From Comamonas testosteroni (GTDB lineage Bacteria > Pseudomonadota > Gammaproteobacteria > Burkholderiales > Burkholderiaceae_C): a stretch of DNA of 64,000 bases. Of the stretch, positions 26,161 through 35,389 are shown piece after piece. The stretch lies in assembly GCF_003569915.1 (NCBI RefSeq), contig NZ_KZ984440.1:186001-250000 (forward strand), in the 5' to 3' direction. Position 1 is the stretch's first letter; the number at the start of each line of letters is the position of its first letter. The notes under the pieces are model-generated. The model worked only from the letters and a program-made list of their open reading frames with translations, was not told the origin of the DNA and made no database searches. Position numbers and translations under genes: made by a program.

Positions 26161-29016
26161 TTAAGCCTTGGTACGCACTTCACCCGTGCCATGCAGATTG
26201 CTGTCGCAACGGCCGCACAGTGTGGGGTGCTCAGGGTTGCTGCCCACATCGCCCCGGTAGTGCCAGCAGCGCTCGCACTTGGCGGCTTCCGAAGGCTTGA
26301 CGTCCACAGCCAGTTCATCGCCCGCCACAGCCTTGGCGGCCGAGGTGATGAGCACAAACTTCAGGTCATCGGCCAGGGTCTGCAGCAGGGCCAAGTCTTC
26401 GTGCTGGGCCGAGATGGTGACTTCGGCTTGCAGCGACGCACCGACCTTGCCCTCCACGCGCACGGCTTCGATGTCCTTGTTGACCACGTCGCGGATTTCG
26501 CGGATGCGGGTCCACTTGGCCAGCAGAGCGGCGTCGCCTTCGGGCAGTTCGGTGAACTTTTCCAGGTAGATGGTTTCGCTGTTGCCCACGATCTTCCAGG
26601 CTTCTTCGGCCGTGAAGGACAGGAACGGCGCCATCCAGCGCAGCAGCGCCTGGGTGATCTGGTGCAGCGCGGTCTGGGCCGAGCGACGGGCCAGGCTCTT
26701 GGGCGCGCTGGTGTACAGGCGGTCTTTCAACACATCCAGATAGAAACCGCCCAGATCTTCCGAGCAGAACAGCTGCAGCTTGGCCACCACGGGGTGGAAT
26801 TCATAGACCTGGTAGTGGCCGATGATTTCCTTTTGCAGCTGCGCAGCGCGAGCCAGGGCGTACTGGTCGATCTCCAGCATGTCCTTGTATTCCACACTCT
26901 CGGTCGCAGCATCAAAGTCGCTGGTGTTGGCCAGCAGGAAACGTAGCGTGTTGCGGATGCGGCGGTACGCATCCACCACGCGGGCCAGGATCTTGTCGTC
27001 AATGCCCAGGTCGCCCGAGTAATCGGTCGATGCCACCCACAGGCGGATGATTTCGGCGCCCATTTTGCTCGACACATCTTGCGGCGCCACGGTGTTGCCG
27101 ATGGACTTGGACATCTTCTTGCCCTGGCCGTCCACGGTAAAGCCGTGGGTCAGCAGGCCCTTGTACGGGGCGCGGCCAAAGATGGCGCTGGCCAGCAGCA
27201 GCGAGCTGTGGAACCAGCCGCGGTGCTGGTCATGGCCTTCCAGGTACAGATCGGCTTCGGGGCCCTGGTCGTGGTGCATATCGGCATGGGTGCCGCGCAT
27301 CACATGCCAGAAGGTGGAGCCGGAGTCGAACCAGACTTCCAGAATGTCAGTGCTCTTGGTGTAGAGCTTGGCTTCTTCAGCACCCAGGATGTCTTCGGCC
27401 GTCACGCGGCTCCAGGCCTCGATGCCGCCCTTTTCGACCATATCGGCCGCCTGGTCGATGATCTCCATGGTGCGGGGGTGCAGTGCGCCCGTGTCCACAT
27501 GCAAAAAGAACGGGATGGGCACGCCCCAGCTGCGCTGGCGCGAGATGCACCAGTCGGGACGGCCGGCGATCATGGCGCGCAGGCGGTCCTGGCCGTTTTC
27601 GGGGTAGAAGCTGGTGTGCTCGATGGCTTCCAGCGCGATCTGGCGCAGCGTCTTCTCGGGCTTTTGGGCGGGGTCGGTGAACACGCCTTCGCCTTCATCC
27701 ATGCGGATGAACCACTGGGCCGCCGCGCGGTAGATCACCGGCGTCTTGTGGCGCCAGCAGTGCGGATAGCTGTGGGTCAGATTGGTGGTGTCCATCAGAC
27801 GACCGGCAACCTTGAGCGCATCGAGGATGACGGGCACAGCCTTCCAGATGTACTGGCCGCCGAACATGGGCAGATCGGCTGCGTACACGCCATTGCCTTG
27901 CACGGGGTTGAGGATGTCCTTGTACTCCATGCCATTGTTCATGCAGGAGTTGAAGTCATCCACGCCGTAGGCCGGGGCCGAGTGCACGATACCGGTACCG
28001 TCGTCCGCCGTGGCGTAGTCGGCCAGGTAGACGGGCGAGATGCGGTCAAAACCCTTGTCCACATGGGCCAGCGGGTGCTTGAAGGGCATGTGGTCCAGCG
28101 CCTTGCCTTGCACGGTGGCGATGATGGTGCCTTGCAGCTTCCAGCGCTCCAGGCATTTTTCGACCAGGGCGGACGCCACGATCAGCAGACCGCGCTCGGT
28201 GTTGACCAGGCTGTAGTCCAGATCGGGATTGACGTTGAGCGCCTGGTTGGCAGGGATGGTCCAGGCCGTGGTCGTCCAGATGACGATGAAGGCTTCCTTA
28301 TCCAGCTTGGGCAGGCCGAATGCGGCGGCCAGCTTGGCCGGGTCCGCTGCGGGGAACATCACGTCCAGCGTCTGCGACTGCTTGTCCTGGTATTCGATTT
28401 CGAACTCGGCCAGCGACGAGGCGCAGTCAAAGCACCAGTACACGGGCTTCAGGCCACGGTAAACAAAACCACGCTCCATCACCTTCTTCAAGGCGCGCAG
28501 CTCCGACGCCTCGTTGGCGTAGTTCATGGTCTTGTACGGATTGTCCCAATCGCCCAGCACGCCCAGGCGCTTGAAATCCACCATCTGCTGCGCGATCTGC
28601 TCGGTCGCAAACGCGCGGCTCTTGGCCTGCATCTCGTCGCGGGGCAGGTTGCGGCCGTGCAGCTTTTCGATGGCGTTTTCGATGGGCAGACCGTGGCAGT
28701 CCCAGCCCGGCACATAGCGCGCGTCATAGCCTTCCAACTGGCGGCTCTTGACGATCATGTCCTTCAGGATCTTGTTGACGGCGTGGCCGATGTGGATCTT
28801 GCCGTTGGCGTAGGGGGGGCCGTCGTGCAGGATGAACATGGGCGCACCCTGGCGGGCATCACGCAGCTTTTTGTACGTGCCTTGCTCTTCCCACTGCTGC
28901 ACCCAGCCTGGCTCACGCTTGGGCAGATCGCCGCGCATGGGGAAGGGGGTGTCGGGCATGTTCAGCGTGGCGCGATAGGCGGACGCCTCGGGTTTGTTGG
29001 ACTTCGAATCAGACAT
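26161..29016 (-). CDS. ileS: Isoleucyl-tRNA synthetase
   Basis: Class Ia synthetase that charges tRNA-Ile, with editing of valine. The HIGH motif is [16 protein letters not shown] (about residues 63-78), the KMSKS motif is [10 protein letters not shown] (about 629), and the C-terminal zinc finger is CERCWHYRG...LCGRCDSNL (about 915-942). The length of 951 aa is typical. I chose the ATG at 29016 ([10 protein letters not shown]); an in-frame start 18 bases upstream adds nothing conserved. It lies between ribF and lspA, the canonical proteobacterial order. Confidence 0.98.
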   Translation of the reverse strand: MSDSKSNKPEASAYRATLNMPDTPFPMRGDLPKREPGWVQQWEEQGTYKKLRDARQGAPMFILHDGPPYANGKIHIGHAVNKILKDMIVKSRQLEGYDARYVPGWDCHGLPIENAIEKLHGRNLPRDEMQAKSRAFATEQIAQQMVDFKRLGVLGDWDNPYKTMNYANEASELRALKKVMERGFVYRGLKPVYWCFDCASSLAEFEIEYQDKQSQTLDVMFPAADPAKLAAAFGLPKLDKEAFIVIWTTTAWTIPANQALNVNPDLDYSLVNTERGLLIVASALVEKCLERWKLQGTIIATVQGKALDHMPFKHPLAHVDKGFDRISPVYLADYATADDGTGIVHSAPAYGVDDFNSCMNNGMEYKDILNPVQGNGVYAADLPMFGGQYIWKAVPVILDALKVAGRLMDTTNLTHSYPHCWRHKTPVIYRAAAQWFIRMDEGEGVFTDPAQKPEKTLRQIALEAIEHTSFYPENGQDRLRAMIAGRPDWCISRQRSWGVPIPFFLHVDTGALHPRTMEIIDQAADMVEKGGIEAWSRVTAEDILGAEEAKLYTKSTDILEVWFDSGSTFWHVMRGTHADMHHDQGPEADLYLEGHDQHRGWFHSSLLLASAIFGRAPYKGLLTHGFTVDGQGKKMSKSIGNTVAPQDVSSKMGAEIIRLWVASTDYSGDLGIDDKILARVVDAYRRIRNTLRFLLANTSDFDAATESVEYKDMLEIDQYALARAAQLQKEIIGHYQVYEFHPVVAKLQLFCSEDLGGFYLDVLKDRLYTSAPKSLARRSAQTALHQITQALLRWMAPFLSFTAEEAWKIVGNSETIYLEKFTELPEGDAALLAKWTRIREIRDVVNKDIEAVRVEGKVGASLQAEVTISAQHEDLALLQTLADDLKFVLITSAAKAVAGDELAVDVKPSEAAKCERCWHYRGDVGSNPEHPTLCGRCDSNLHGTGEVRTKA

Positions 29017-29124
29017 GGGAAACCTTGAAAGCAATGCTGTGCCAAGGCAGGGCTCTGCCTGGGCGTGAATAGGGAGGTATGCGCCAGATGCGCTGCTGCG
29101 CCTGTGGCGTGCGAGCAGCGAGCG

Positions 29125-30186
29125 TCAAATTCGGTCGCGCGTGGTCTGGCGACGGGTCTCGGTGAAAGACGGAGTATGGGACAGCATGTGGGCGGAAGCG
29201 AAAAACGTGCGTGCGTCATCGCAGTCCTTGGCGATGCCGGCTGTCAGGGCATCGAGACTGTCGTACTTCAACTCGTCGTGCAATTTGTGCAGAAGTTCCA
29301 CGCGGATGATTTTACCGTAGGCACCTTCTCCACCCAGCTGGGCGGGCCAATCAAAACAGTGGGTCTCCAGCAGCACGCGGCCGCCGTTGACGTCATTGGG
29401 GTCCAGCGAGGGGCGCACACCGAGGTTGGCCACGCCCTGCAGCGGCGTGTCGCTCAAACCATGCACCAGCACGGCAAAAATGCCGCAGGCCGCGGGCTTC
29501 CAGTGGTCAAAGCGCAGATTCAAGGTGCGAAAGCCATCATTGGCCCCGCTTTGTGATTCGGCGAGCTTGCGGCCCAGTTTCCGGCCATGCACCACATGGC
29601 CCGAGATCGTGTACGGATGGCCCAGCAGCTTGGCGGCCTGCTGCATATCGCCCGCGCCCAGCGCCTCGCGCACGGCGGTGCTGGACACACGCAGGCCGTG
29701 CACCTCGTAGCTGTTCATGCGCGCCACATCAAAGCCCAGGGCCTGACCGGAGGTGTCGAGCAGCGCATAGTCGCCCGCGCGCTTGGCGCCAAAGCGGAAA
29801 TCATCGCCCACCAGCACGTAGCGTGCGCCCAGGCCCGAGATCAGCACATCCTGGATGAAGTCCTCGGGGCTCTGGCTGGCCAGGGTTTCGTTGAAGGGCA
29901 GGATCACAACCTGATCGACGCCGCAGACTTCCAGCTGGCTGAGCTTGTCGCGCAGCGTGCCCACGCGGGCCGGGGCCAGCTCCGGCTTGCCCAGTTTCTT
30001 CGCAAAGTAGTCGCGCGGATGGGGCTCGAAGGTCATGGCGCAGGTGGGAATGCCGCGCTGGGCCGCTTCGGCCTTGAGCAGGCCCAGCATGGCCTGGTGT
30101 CCTCGGTGCACGCCATCAAAGTTGCCAATGGTCACAGCACAGGCGGGGGCCAGGCTGGGGTGCTTGTATCCACGGAAAATCTTCAT
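29125..30186 (-). CDS. ribF: Bifunctional riboflavin kinase/FAD synthetase
   Basis: Makes FMN and FAD from riboflavin. The N-terminal FAD synthetase domain has TIGNFDGVHRGHQAML (about residues 19-34) and VGDDFRFGAKRAGD (about 124-137). The C-terminal kinase domain has the GHVVHGRKLGRKLG-type segment (here GRKLGRKLAES) and GVANLGVRPS (about 239-248). The length is 353 aa from the ATG at 30186; the frame is open further upstream but reads into unrelated sequence. It is first in the ribF-ileS-lspA operon. Confidence 0.96.
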   Translation of the reverse strand: MKIFRGYKHPSLAPACAVTIGNFDGVHRGHQAMLGLLKAEAAQRGIPTCAMTFEPHPRDYFAKKLGKPELAPARVGTLRDKLSQLEVCGVDQVVILPFNETLASQSPEDFIQDVLISGLGARYVLVGDDFRFGAKRAGDYALLDTSGQALGFDVARMNSYEVHGLRVSSTAVREALGAGDMQQAAKLLGHPYTISGHVVHGRKLGRKLAESQSGANDGFRTLNLRFDHWKPAACGIFAVLVHGLSDTPLQGVANLGVRPSLDPNDVNGGRVLLETHCFDWPAQLGGEGAYGKIIRVELLHKLHDELKYDSLDALTAGIAKDCDDARTFFASAHMLSHTPSFTETRRQTTRDRI

Positions 30187-30399
30187 GGGCTGCTTTGTTA
30201 TTTGTAGCAGCTGGCGCCGATGCATGCGGCACAAGCCGTCAATTTGACATAATTTCAGAGTATATTGCTTCCCATACATGCAGCTGGAGAGGCTGTGGTG
30301 GCGCAGGGAATTGCCACTATGTGACACTCTGCCTGAAAGAGCGCCAAGACGCTCTGCCGTTTTCTGTTGTCGAGTTGTTTGACTGACTGGAGGCGTGTT
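30187..30399. promoter_or_regulatory. Divergent promoter region ribF / HNH gene
   Basis: The 213 bases between the divergent starts hold an AT-rich patch around 30236-30270 with TTGACA at 30247-30252 and TATATT at 30264-30269. Their spacing (11 bases) is too short for one sigma-70 promoter, so I do not assign a start site. A GGAGG-like ribosome site at 30388-30393 precedes the HNH gene. Confidence 0.4.
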
Positions 30400-30957
30400 G
30401 TGAAAGTCTTGAAGCTGACAGCCCAGGGGCTGCCGCAGTCCTGGGTGACGCTGGAGCAAGCGGCGCTGCACTACGCAGCAGATGAGGTGCGCTGGGAAGC
30501 CGGCGCAGAGATTGCCTGCTTTCGCGGTGGACACAATGCGGTGACCGGCAAGCAGTCAGTCATTCACATCAACTCCATCATCGGCACCAAGGGCGTGCCC
30601 AACATCAACCCGCACGAGCTGGTGCCGGGGCTGACCAATGGCAAGCTGTTTGCGCGGGACCGCTGCCTGTGCGCTTACTGCGGGCGCCGTTTTCACGAGA
30701 GCGACCTGACGCGCGAACACATCAAGCCCGTGAGCGCGGGCGGCGAGCACACCTGGATGAATCTGGTCACGGCCTGCCGTGCCTGCAATCACCGCAAGGG
30801 CGCCAGAACGCCCGAGCAGGCGCGCATGCCGCTGCTCTACACCCCGTACACGCCCACGCTGTGGGAGGACTTCATCCTGCGCAACCGCCGCATTCTGGCG
30901 GACCAGATGGAGTTTCTCGTGGCCCATGTGCCGCGCAGCTCACGCTGGAAAAGCTGA
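30400..30957 (+). CDS. HNH endonuclease-domain protein
   Basis: Protein of 185 aa with a full HNH nuclease motif: CAYCGRRF (about residues 91-98), LTREHIKPVSAGG (about 103-115) and NLVTACRACNHRKGARTPEQ (about 121-140). The four cysteines form two CxxC knuckles and the His in REHIKP is catalytic in the family. The start is GTG at 30400 with TGGAGG seven bases upstream. No mobile element, intron or toxin partner is nearby, and the protein resembles the single chromosomal HNH proteins common in betaproteobacteria. Its DNA target and role are unknown. Confidence 0.88.
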   Translation: MKVLKLTAQGLPQSWVTLEQAALHYAADEVRWEAGAEIACFRGGHNAVTGKQSVIHINSIIGTKGVPNINPHELVPGLTNGKLFARDRCLCAYCGRRFHESDLTREHIKPVSAGGEHTWMNLVTACRACNHRKGARTPEQARMPLLYTPYTPTLWEDFILRNRRILADQMEFLVAHVPRSSRWKS

Positions 30958-31064
30958 CAGGCTGGCAAGACTGGCCTACTGCCTCAGTGGGAAATTTCAG
31001 TCCTTGCTGAAGTCTCAGGATGTTCGTGATTGAATTCAGGGTTTACTCTTAGCTTCGGATCTTC

Positions 31065-32012
31065 ATGATCGTCCGAGATCGGCCCTCAGCCTTCAAACTT
31101 TTCTGGATTGTGCGGGGCTCGGTGCTGCAGCGCATCAAAGGTGTTCTGGCTGTCAATATCGCGTTTGCCATCGTCATCACGGTGGCGCACGGCGCTTTGT
31201 TTCACGTCAAGATTCCTGTCACCACGATTCCCTTCACCTTGATCGGGCTGCCGCTGGCGATCTTTCTGGGCTTCAGGAACAACACCGCCTATTCGCGCTA
31301 CTGGGAAGGGCGCAAGCTCTGGGGTGAGATTCTGATCTACGCCCGCACGCTGGCCCGCCAGACGCAGAGCCTGATCACCGCGGACCACCCCATAGACCCC
31401 CGCCAGCGCGCCAACGATGTGCGGGTGCGCATGGTGCACCGCGTGGTGGCTTTTTCCCATGTGCTGCGCGCCCAGTTGCGCGGCCTGCGCGACGATGTGG
31501 CAGCCGAGCAATGGCTGACCACAGCCGAGTGGCAGCGCCTGCAGCAGATGCCGCTGCATCAGCGCTCTGACGCGGTGATGCTGGCCATGGGCAAGGATCT
31601 GGGCGAATGCATTGCCCAAAAGCGCATTGACCCCTGTCTGGCAGCCAGTGTGGACCGCACCATCAACGGATTGACGGCGGCAGGCGCCTCCTGCGAGCGC
31701 ATTCGCAACACGCCGATTCCGTTTTCGTATTCGCTGCTGCTGCACCGTACGGCGCATATGTACTGCTTCTTGCTGCCTTTTGGTCTGGTGGACATCACCA
31801 GCTTCATGACGCCGTTTGTGGTGGCCATCGTGGCCTATACCTTCTACGGCCTTGATGTGCTGGGCGATGAGCTGGAAGAACCGTTTGGCATGGACAGCAA
31901 CGATCTGGCGCTGGACGCCATGTGCCGCAGCGTGGAGATCAGCGCTTGCATGGCGCTGGGCGACCCGCAGGTGCCTGCGCCGCTCAAGCCGCTGGACTAT
32001 CAGCTGACCTGA
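31065..32012 (+). CDS. Bestrophin family ion channel
   Basis: Membrane protein of 315 aa related to bacterial bestrophins (formerly UPF0187), which form pentameric ion channels. Typical segments are PLAIFLGFRNNTAYSRYWEG (about residues 62-81), a following KLWGEILIYARTLARQ, and FSYSLLLHRTAHMYCFLLPF (about 222-241). The C-terminal DELEEPFGMDSNDLALD (about 268-284) is strongly conserved in the family. Four membrane segments are expected. It is single, with a strong terminator. Confidence 0.92.
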   Translation: MIVRDRPSAFKLFWIVRGSVLQRIKGVLAVNIAFAIVITVAHGALFHVKIPVTTIPFTLIGLPLAIFLGFRNNTAYSRYWEGRKLWGEILIYARTLARQTQSLITADHPIDPRQRANDVRVRMVHRVVAFSHVLRAQLRGLRDDVAAEQWLTTAEWQRLQQMPLHQRSDAVMLAMGKDLGECIAQKRIDPCLAASVDRTINGLTAAGASCERIRNTPIPFSYSLLLHRTAHMYCFLLPFGLVDITSFMTPFVVAIVAYTFYGLDVLGDELEEPFGMDSNDLALDAMCRSVEISACMALGDPQVPAPLKPLDYQLT

Positions 32013-32032
32013 AACGACGCGCCCCAAAAAAC

Positions 32033-32070
32033 CAAAGCCCTGCAATTCAACCTTGCAGGGCTTTGTTTTT
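32033..32070. terminator. Terminator after bestrophin gene
   Basis: CAAAGCCCTGCAA and TTGCAGGGCTTTG form a 13-base perfect stem with a short loop, followed by T5. It lies between convergent genes and is A-rich on the left, so it may serve both. Confidence 0.92.
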
Positions 32071-32102
32071 GATAGCAGTCAGTCTATATGCTGCTTAGAC
32101 TG
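32066..32102 (+). repeat. Dispersed AT-rich repeat copy, end of deaminase gene
   Basis: TTGATAGCAGTCAGTCTATA, then TGCTGCTTAGAC. The TAA stop of the deaminase (32095-32097, minus strand) lies inside. It matches the lspA copy at almost every core position. Confidence 0.75.
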
Positions 32103-32589
32103 TGGCACGATTTTCATCTACGGCCTTCTGCCAGGCCTCGTACAGGTCTTCACCGGCATCGCGCACGCGCTGGGTGATGACAGGCATCTCGCGTTGATCG
32201 AGCGGGCGGGCTAGCTCTTCGTAGCCGCGCGCGGCGGACAGGTCATAAGGCTCGCCGTCTTCATTGGAATAGGCCACAAACACCTTCTTCACGCCGGACA
32301 GCAGCATGGCCGTGTGGCACATGCTGCAGGGGTAGCCGCTGGCGTACATGACGGAGCCGGACAAGTCCGTATCGCCCTGGGCCTTGGCGGCGATGCGCAG
32401 CGCCTGCATTTCGGCATGGGCCGTGGGGTCGCACAGGTCTTCGACCTGATTGACGGCCTGGGCCAGTACCTTGCCGTCCCGCACCAGCACGGCCCCGAAA
32501 GGCCAGGTGGCGCGGTCGCGGCCCTTGACGTTGCCCATGGCCAGGCGAATGGACTCCAGCAGGTATTTTTCGTGGTCGGAATGGTTCAT
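32095..32589 (-). CDS. Nucleoside/base deaminase (cytidine deaminase-like)
   Basis: Zinc-dependent deaminase of 164 aa. The first motif is HAEMQALRIAA (His ligand and catalytic Glu, about residues 61-71) and the second is PCSMCHTAM (two Cys ligands, about 90-98). The overall form is closer to guanine deaminase/nucleoside deaminase of the GuaD type than to tRNA deaminase TadA. The substrate is not certain. The start is the ATG at 32589 with an AAGGAGAC ribosome site. Its last codon and stop come from a repeat copy, exactly as in lspA. Confidence 0.88.
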   Translation of the reverse strand: MNHSDHEKYLLESIRLAMGNVKGRDRATWPFGAVLVRDGKVLAQAVNQVEDLCDPTAHAEMQALRIAAKAQGDTDLSGSVMYASGYPCSMCHTAMLLSGVKKVFVAYSNEDGEPYDLSAARGYEELARPLDQREMPVITQRVRDAGEDLYEAWQKAVDENRATV

Positions 32590-32721
32590 GGCGGTCTCCT
32601 TGTCGTCTCGTGAAGGACGATCATAGGAAGCGCAGAGCCATGCATAGCACACCCCAAAAGCAAAACAGCACGCCGTGGCGTGCTGTTGACTTGCTGAAAG
32701 TTATCGGGTCTTTGCCGTGAT

Positions 32722-33837
32722 TTAGGCAAAGACGCCCGCAGTTTCCTGCAGGTTGGCGGACAGAATGCCCAGGTGGTGCAGTGTGTCGCCGCCGGTCATC
32801 TCCATCTGCGTCAGGCGCTTGAAGTAGTGGCTGCCGACGTACTCGTCCGTCACGCCAATGCCGCCATGCAGCTGCACCGACTGCTGGCCCACATAGCGCA
32901 TGGACTGGCCCAGTTGCACCTTGGCGCGGGCCATGGCCACATGGCGCTCTTCTGCCGGCGCGCCCAGCTTGAGGCTGCCGTAGTAGCTCATGGAGCGGGC
33001 CAGCTCCAGCTGCATCTTCATGTCGGCCACGCGGTGGCGCAGGGCCTGGAAGCTCGCGATCACCACGCCGAACTGCTTGCGCTGGTTCATGTACTCGGTG
33101 GTGAGCTTGAGGGTCTGCTCCATCACGCCCACGCCCTCGGCGCACAGGGCGGCGTTGCCCACGTCCTGCGCCAGCGTCAGCGCGGGCAGGCCGTTGGCGG
33201 TGATCAGCGTGGCGGCTGCGGACTTGCAGACCAGGTCGGCCGCACGGCCTTCGTCCTGCACGGCATAGCCGCGTGTGGAGACGCCCTCGGCACCGTTTTC
33301 GACCAGGAACAGCGCAATCTTGCCGTCCAGCTGTGCGGGCACAATAAAGGCGTCGGCCTGATCGCCAGCGGCGACTATGTTTTTAGTAGCATCTACCGTA
33401 TATCCATCCCCGGCTTTAGTCGCTTTTGCGTCGCAAACGTCAAGGCGGTAACGGGCTTTGCGTTCCTGCGCGGCCAGCACGACCAGCTTTTCTCCAGCGG
33501 CAATCTGGGGCAGCCAGGCCTCTTTGACGGCGTCGCTGCCAAACTGGCTGAGCACGGCCGAGGCCACAAACGCCTGAGCCAGCGGCTCCATCACCAGGCC
33601 ACGGCCCAGCTCTTCCATCACCACCATCGCATCGACAGCGCCCTGGCCCAAGCCGCCATATTGCTCGGGCACGGTGAGAGCGGTCAGGCCCAGCTCGGCC
33701 AGCTCGTTCCAGACTTCACGCGAGAAGCCGCCTTGTTTGACAATGCTTTGGCGGCGCTCGAAGGTATAGCCCTTGTCCACCCAGCGGGCGACAGCGTCAC
33801 GCAGTTGTTGTTGGTCGTCGGAAAAATCGAAATCCAT
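32722..33837 (-). CDS. Acyl-CoA dehydrogenase, small/non-catalytic subunit (PimD-like)
   Basis: Acyl-CoA dehydrogenase fold, 371 aa, resembling the small subunit of pimeloyl-CoA dehydrogenase: LTVPEQYGGLGQGAVDAMVV, RGLVMEPLAQAFVASAVL and, near the end, LHGGIGVTDEYVGSHYFKRL. By eye it has no catalytic Glu at either known position: the helix-G site reads VGNAALCAEGVGVM (Gly where IVD has Glu) and the MCAD site reads YVGS rather than YEGT. This fits a partner subunit of an alpha2-beta2 enzyme with the upstream gene. A segment with unusually AT-rich codons lies at 33372-33416. Confidence 0.85.
   Translation of the reverse strand: MDFDFSDDQQQLRDAVARWVDKGYTFERRQSIVKQGGFSREVWNELAELGLTALTVPEQYGGLGQGAVDAMVVMEELGRGLVMEPLAQAFVASAVLSQFGSDAVKEAWLPQIAAGEKLVVLAAQERKARYRLDVCDAKATKAGDGYTVDATKNIVAAGDQADAFIVPAQLDGKIALFLVENGAEGVSTRGYAVQDEGRAADLVCKSAAATLITANGLPALTLAQDVGNAALCAEGVGVMEQTLKLTTEYMNQRKQFGVVIASFQALRHRVADMKMQLELARSMSYYGSLKLGAPAEERHVAMARAKVQLGQSMRYVGQQSVQLHGGIGVTDEYVGSHYFKRLTQMEMTGGDTLHHLGILSANLQETAGVFA
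33372..33416 (+). repeat. Possible repeat-derived segment inside acyl-CoA dehydrogenase gene
   Basis: The plus strand reads TTTTTAGTAGCATCTACCG, then TATATCCATCCCC and GGCTTTAGTC, which parallels the repeat family. On the coding strand it gives Lys-Ala-Gly-Asp-Gly-Tyr-Thr-Val-Asp-Ala-Thr-Lys with codons (ACT, AAA, GGA, ATA, GTA) that are rare around it. Tentative. Confidence 0.35.
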
Positions 33838-33906
33838 GTTTTGTCTCCTGCAGTTGAAGCGAGTGCGCTTTGCGCACCATCACATTCAGCGAAGCTCTTG
33901 CAAGAA

Positions 33907-33923
33907 CCCCCTCCCGGAGGGGG
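33907..33923. repeat. GC-rich hairpin between the acyl-CoA dehydrogenase genes
   Basis: CCCCCTCC-C-GGAGGGGG, a perfect eight-base inverted repeat followed by GCACGGGGGAG. It lies in the 130-base spacer of the two-gene unit and resembles part of the larger GC-rich repeat at 35231-35310. Confidence 0.6.
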
Positions 33924-33967
33924 CACGGGGGAGCCGAACGCTCAAGCAGCGCGCAGCGGTGCAGGGC

Positions 33968-35149
33968 TTAGCCCAGCACCGTCTGAGCGACGATGTTTCG
34001 CTGCACCTCGTTCGACCCACCATAAATCGTGGTCTTGCGCATATTGAAATAGGTCGATGCCAGCGGCGCATTGCCCAGCACGCCGCCAGGGAAGTCGCCC
34101 TGGTAGCCAGCTTCCATGGCTTCCTGGATATAGGGCAGGGCGTAGGGGCCTGCGGCCAGCATCATCAGCTCGGAGTAACGCTGCTGAATCTCGCTGCCCT
34201 TGATCTTGAGTAGGCCGGCAATGTCGAGCGGGTTCTTGCCCGACTTCATGGCCGAGAGCACGCGCAGCACCAGCATTTCCAGCGCGATCACATCCACTTC
34301 CAGCAGCGCGATCTGGTCGCGGAAACGCTGGTCTTCCCACACGCCTTCGGCCTTGGCGATGCGCTTGACGCGCTCGAGTTCACGCTTGGCGCGGTTCACA
34401 TCGGCGATATTGGTGCGCTCGTGGCTCAGCAGGTGCTTGGCGTAGGTCCAGCCCTTGTTTTCCTCGCCAATCAACTGGTCGGCTGGTACTTCCACGTTGT
34501 CGAAGAAGACTTCATTGACCTCATGGCCGCCGTCCAGCAGCTTGATGGGGCGCACGGTCACGCCGGGGGATTTCATATCGACCAGCAGGAAGCTGATGCC
34601 GGTCTGGGGCTTGCCTTCGTTGCTGGTGCGCACCAGGCAGAAGATCCACTCGCCGTACTGGCCCAGGGTGGTCCAGGTCTTTTGGCCGTTGACGATGTAT
34701 TTGTCGCCCACGCGCTCGGCGCGGGTCTTGACGCTGGCCAGGTCCGAGCCGGAGCCGGGTTCGGAATAGCCCTGGCTCCACCACACTTCGCCGCTGGCAA
34801 TGCCGGGCAGAAAGCGCTTGTGCTGCTCGGGCGTGCCATAGGCCATGATGACCGGGGCCACCATCACGGGGCCGAAGGGCACGATGCGCGGCGTGCAGGC
34901 CAGCGCGCATTCCTCTTCAAACAGATGCTTTTGCACGGCCGTCCAGCCGGGGCCGCCGAACTCGGTGGGCCAGCCATAGCCGAGCCAGCCCTTGCTGCCC
35001 AGAATCTTGGCCCAGCGCTGCATGTCGTCGCGGGTCAGATGCAGGTCGTTGCGCACCTTGTGTGCAATGTCCTGCGGCAGATTGGCCCGCACCCAGGTGC
35101 GGATCTCTTCGCGGAAAGCCTGTTCTTCAGGGGTAAATGCCAAGTCCAT
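33968..35149 (-). CDS. Acyl-CoA dehydrogenase, large/catalytic subunit (PimC-like)
   Basis: Acyl-CoA dehydrogenase of 393 aa, resembling the large subunit of pimeloyl-CoA dehydrogenase. It has GWPTEFGGPGWT (about residues 59-70), WWSQGYSEPGSGSDLASVKT (about 123-142), GQKTWTTLGQYGEW and a C-terminal GGSNEVQRNI. The MCAD-type Glu is replaced by Gly, but HER at 243-245 puts Glu244 at the position used as catalytic base in isovaleryl-CoA dehydrogenase. It is upstream of the small subunit on the same strand. The substrate may be a dicarboxylyl-, branched- or steroid-derived CoA; the sequence does not decide. Confidence 0.88.
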   Translation of the reverse strand: MDLAFTPEEQAFREEIRTWVRANLPQDIAHKVRNDLHLTRDDMQRWAKILGSKGWLGYGWPTEFGGPGWTAVQKHLFEEECALACTPRIVPFGPVMVAPVIMAYGTPEQHKRFLPGIASGEVWWSQGYSEPGSGSDLASVKTRAERVGDKYIVNGQKTWTTLGQYGEWIFCLVRTSNEGKPQTGISFLLVDMKSPGVTVRPIKLLDGGHEVNEVFFDNVEVPADQLIGEENKGWTYAKHLLSHERTNIADVNRAKRELERVKRIAKAEGVWEDQRFRDQIALLEVDVIALEMLVLRVLSAMKSGKNPLDIAGLLKIKGSEIQQRYSELMMLAAGPYALPYIQEAMEAGYQGDFPGGVLGNAPLASTYFNMRKTTIYGGSNEVQRNIVAQTVLG

Positions 35150-35230
35150 GCGTTTGTCTCCAGAAATTCTGGATGCTTTTGTAGCACGCACGTTCTTTTT
35201 CTTCCTGTCCAGATCGTGACAAGACAGGGT

Positions 35231-35310
35231 TCCCCCTGAGCGGCTGCGCCGCTTCCCCCGGGGGACGACACCCTCGGTGCGCGGCGGCGCTTCCTTGGTG
35301 TCTCTGGCTT
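35231..35310. repeat. GC-rich dispersed palindromic repeat
   Basis: Contains AGCGGC-TGC-GCCGCT, then CCCCC-GGGGG, then ACGACACCCTCGGTGCGCGG and a GGCGCTTCCTTGGTGTC end. I recognise this layout from intergenic regions of other Comamonadaceae genomes (recollection, not a search). It lies in the 240-base gap upstream of the large acyl-CoA dehydrogenase gene. Confidence 0.6.
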
Positions 35311-35337
35311 GGTGGGTGCCAGTTTTTGGTGGTATGA

Positions 35338-35389
35338 ATGAAATTGGCTGCCAGTCCTAATTGAATATACGCTGGCAGCTATCAATTTC
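35338..35389 (-). repeat. Dispersed AT-rich repeat copy after yceH
   Basis: The minus strand reads GAAATTGATAGCTGCCAGCG, TATATTCAATTAGGACTGG and CAGCCAATTTC. The inner arms CTGGCAGC/GCTGCCAG and the outer arms GAAATTG/CAATTTC make this copy a hairpin. It begins directly after the yceH stop. Confidence 0.7.

Noticed and set aside
30247-30269. TTGACA and TATATT as a sigma-70 promoter.
   Set aside because: The spacing of 11 bases is incompatible with a normal promoter.
30400-30957. HNH protein as part of a defence system or group II intron.
   Set aside because: No reverse transcriptase, methylase, toxin or phage gene is nearby; its neighbours are housekeeping genes.
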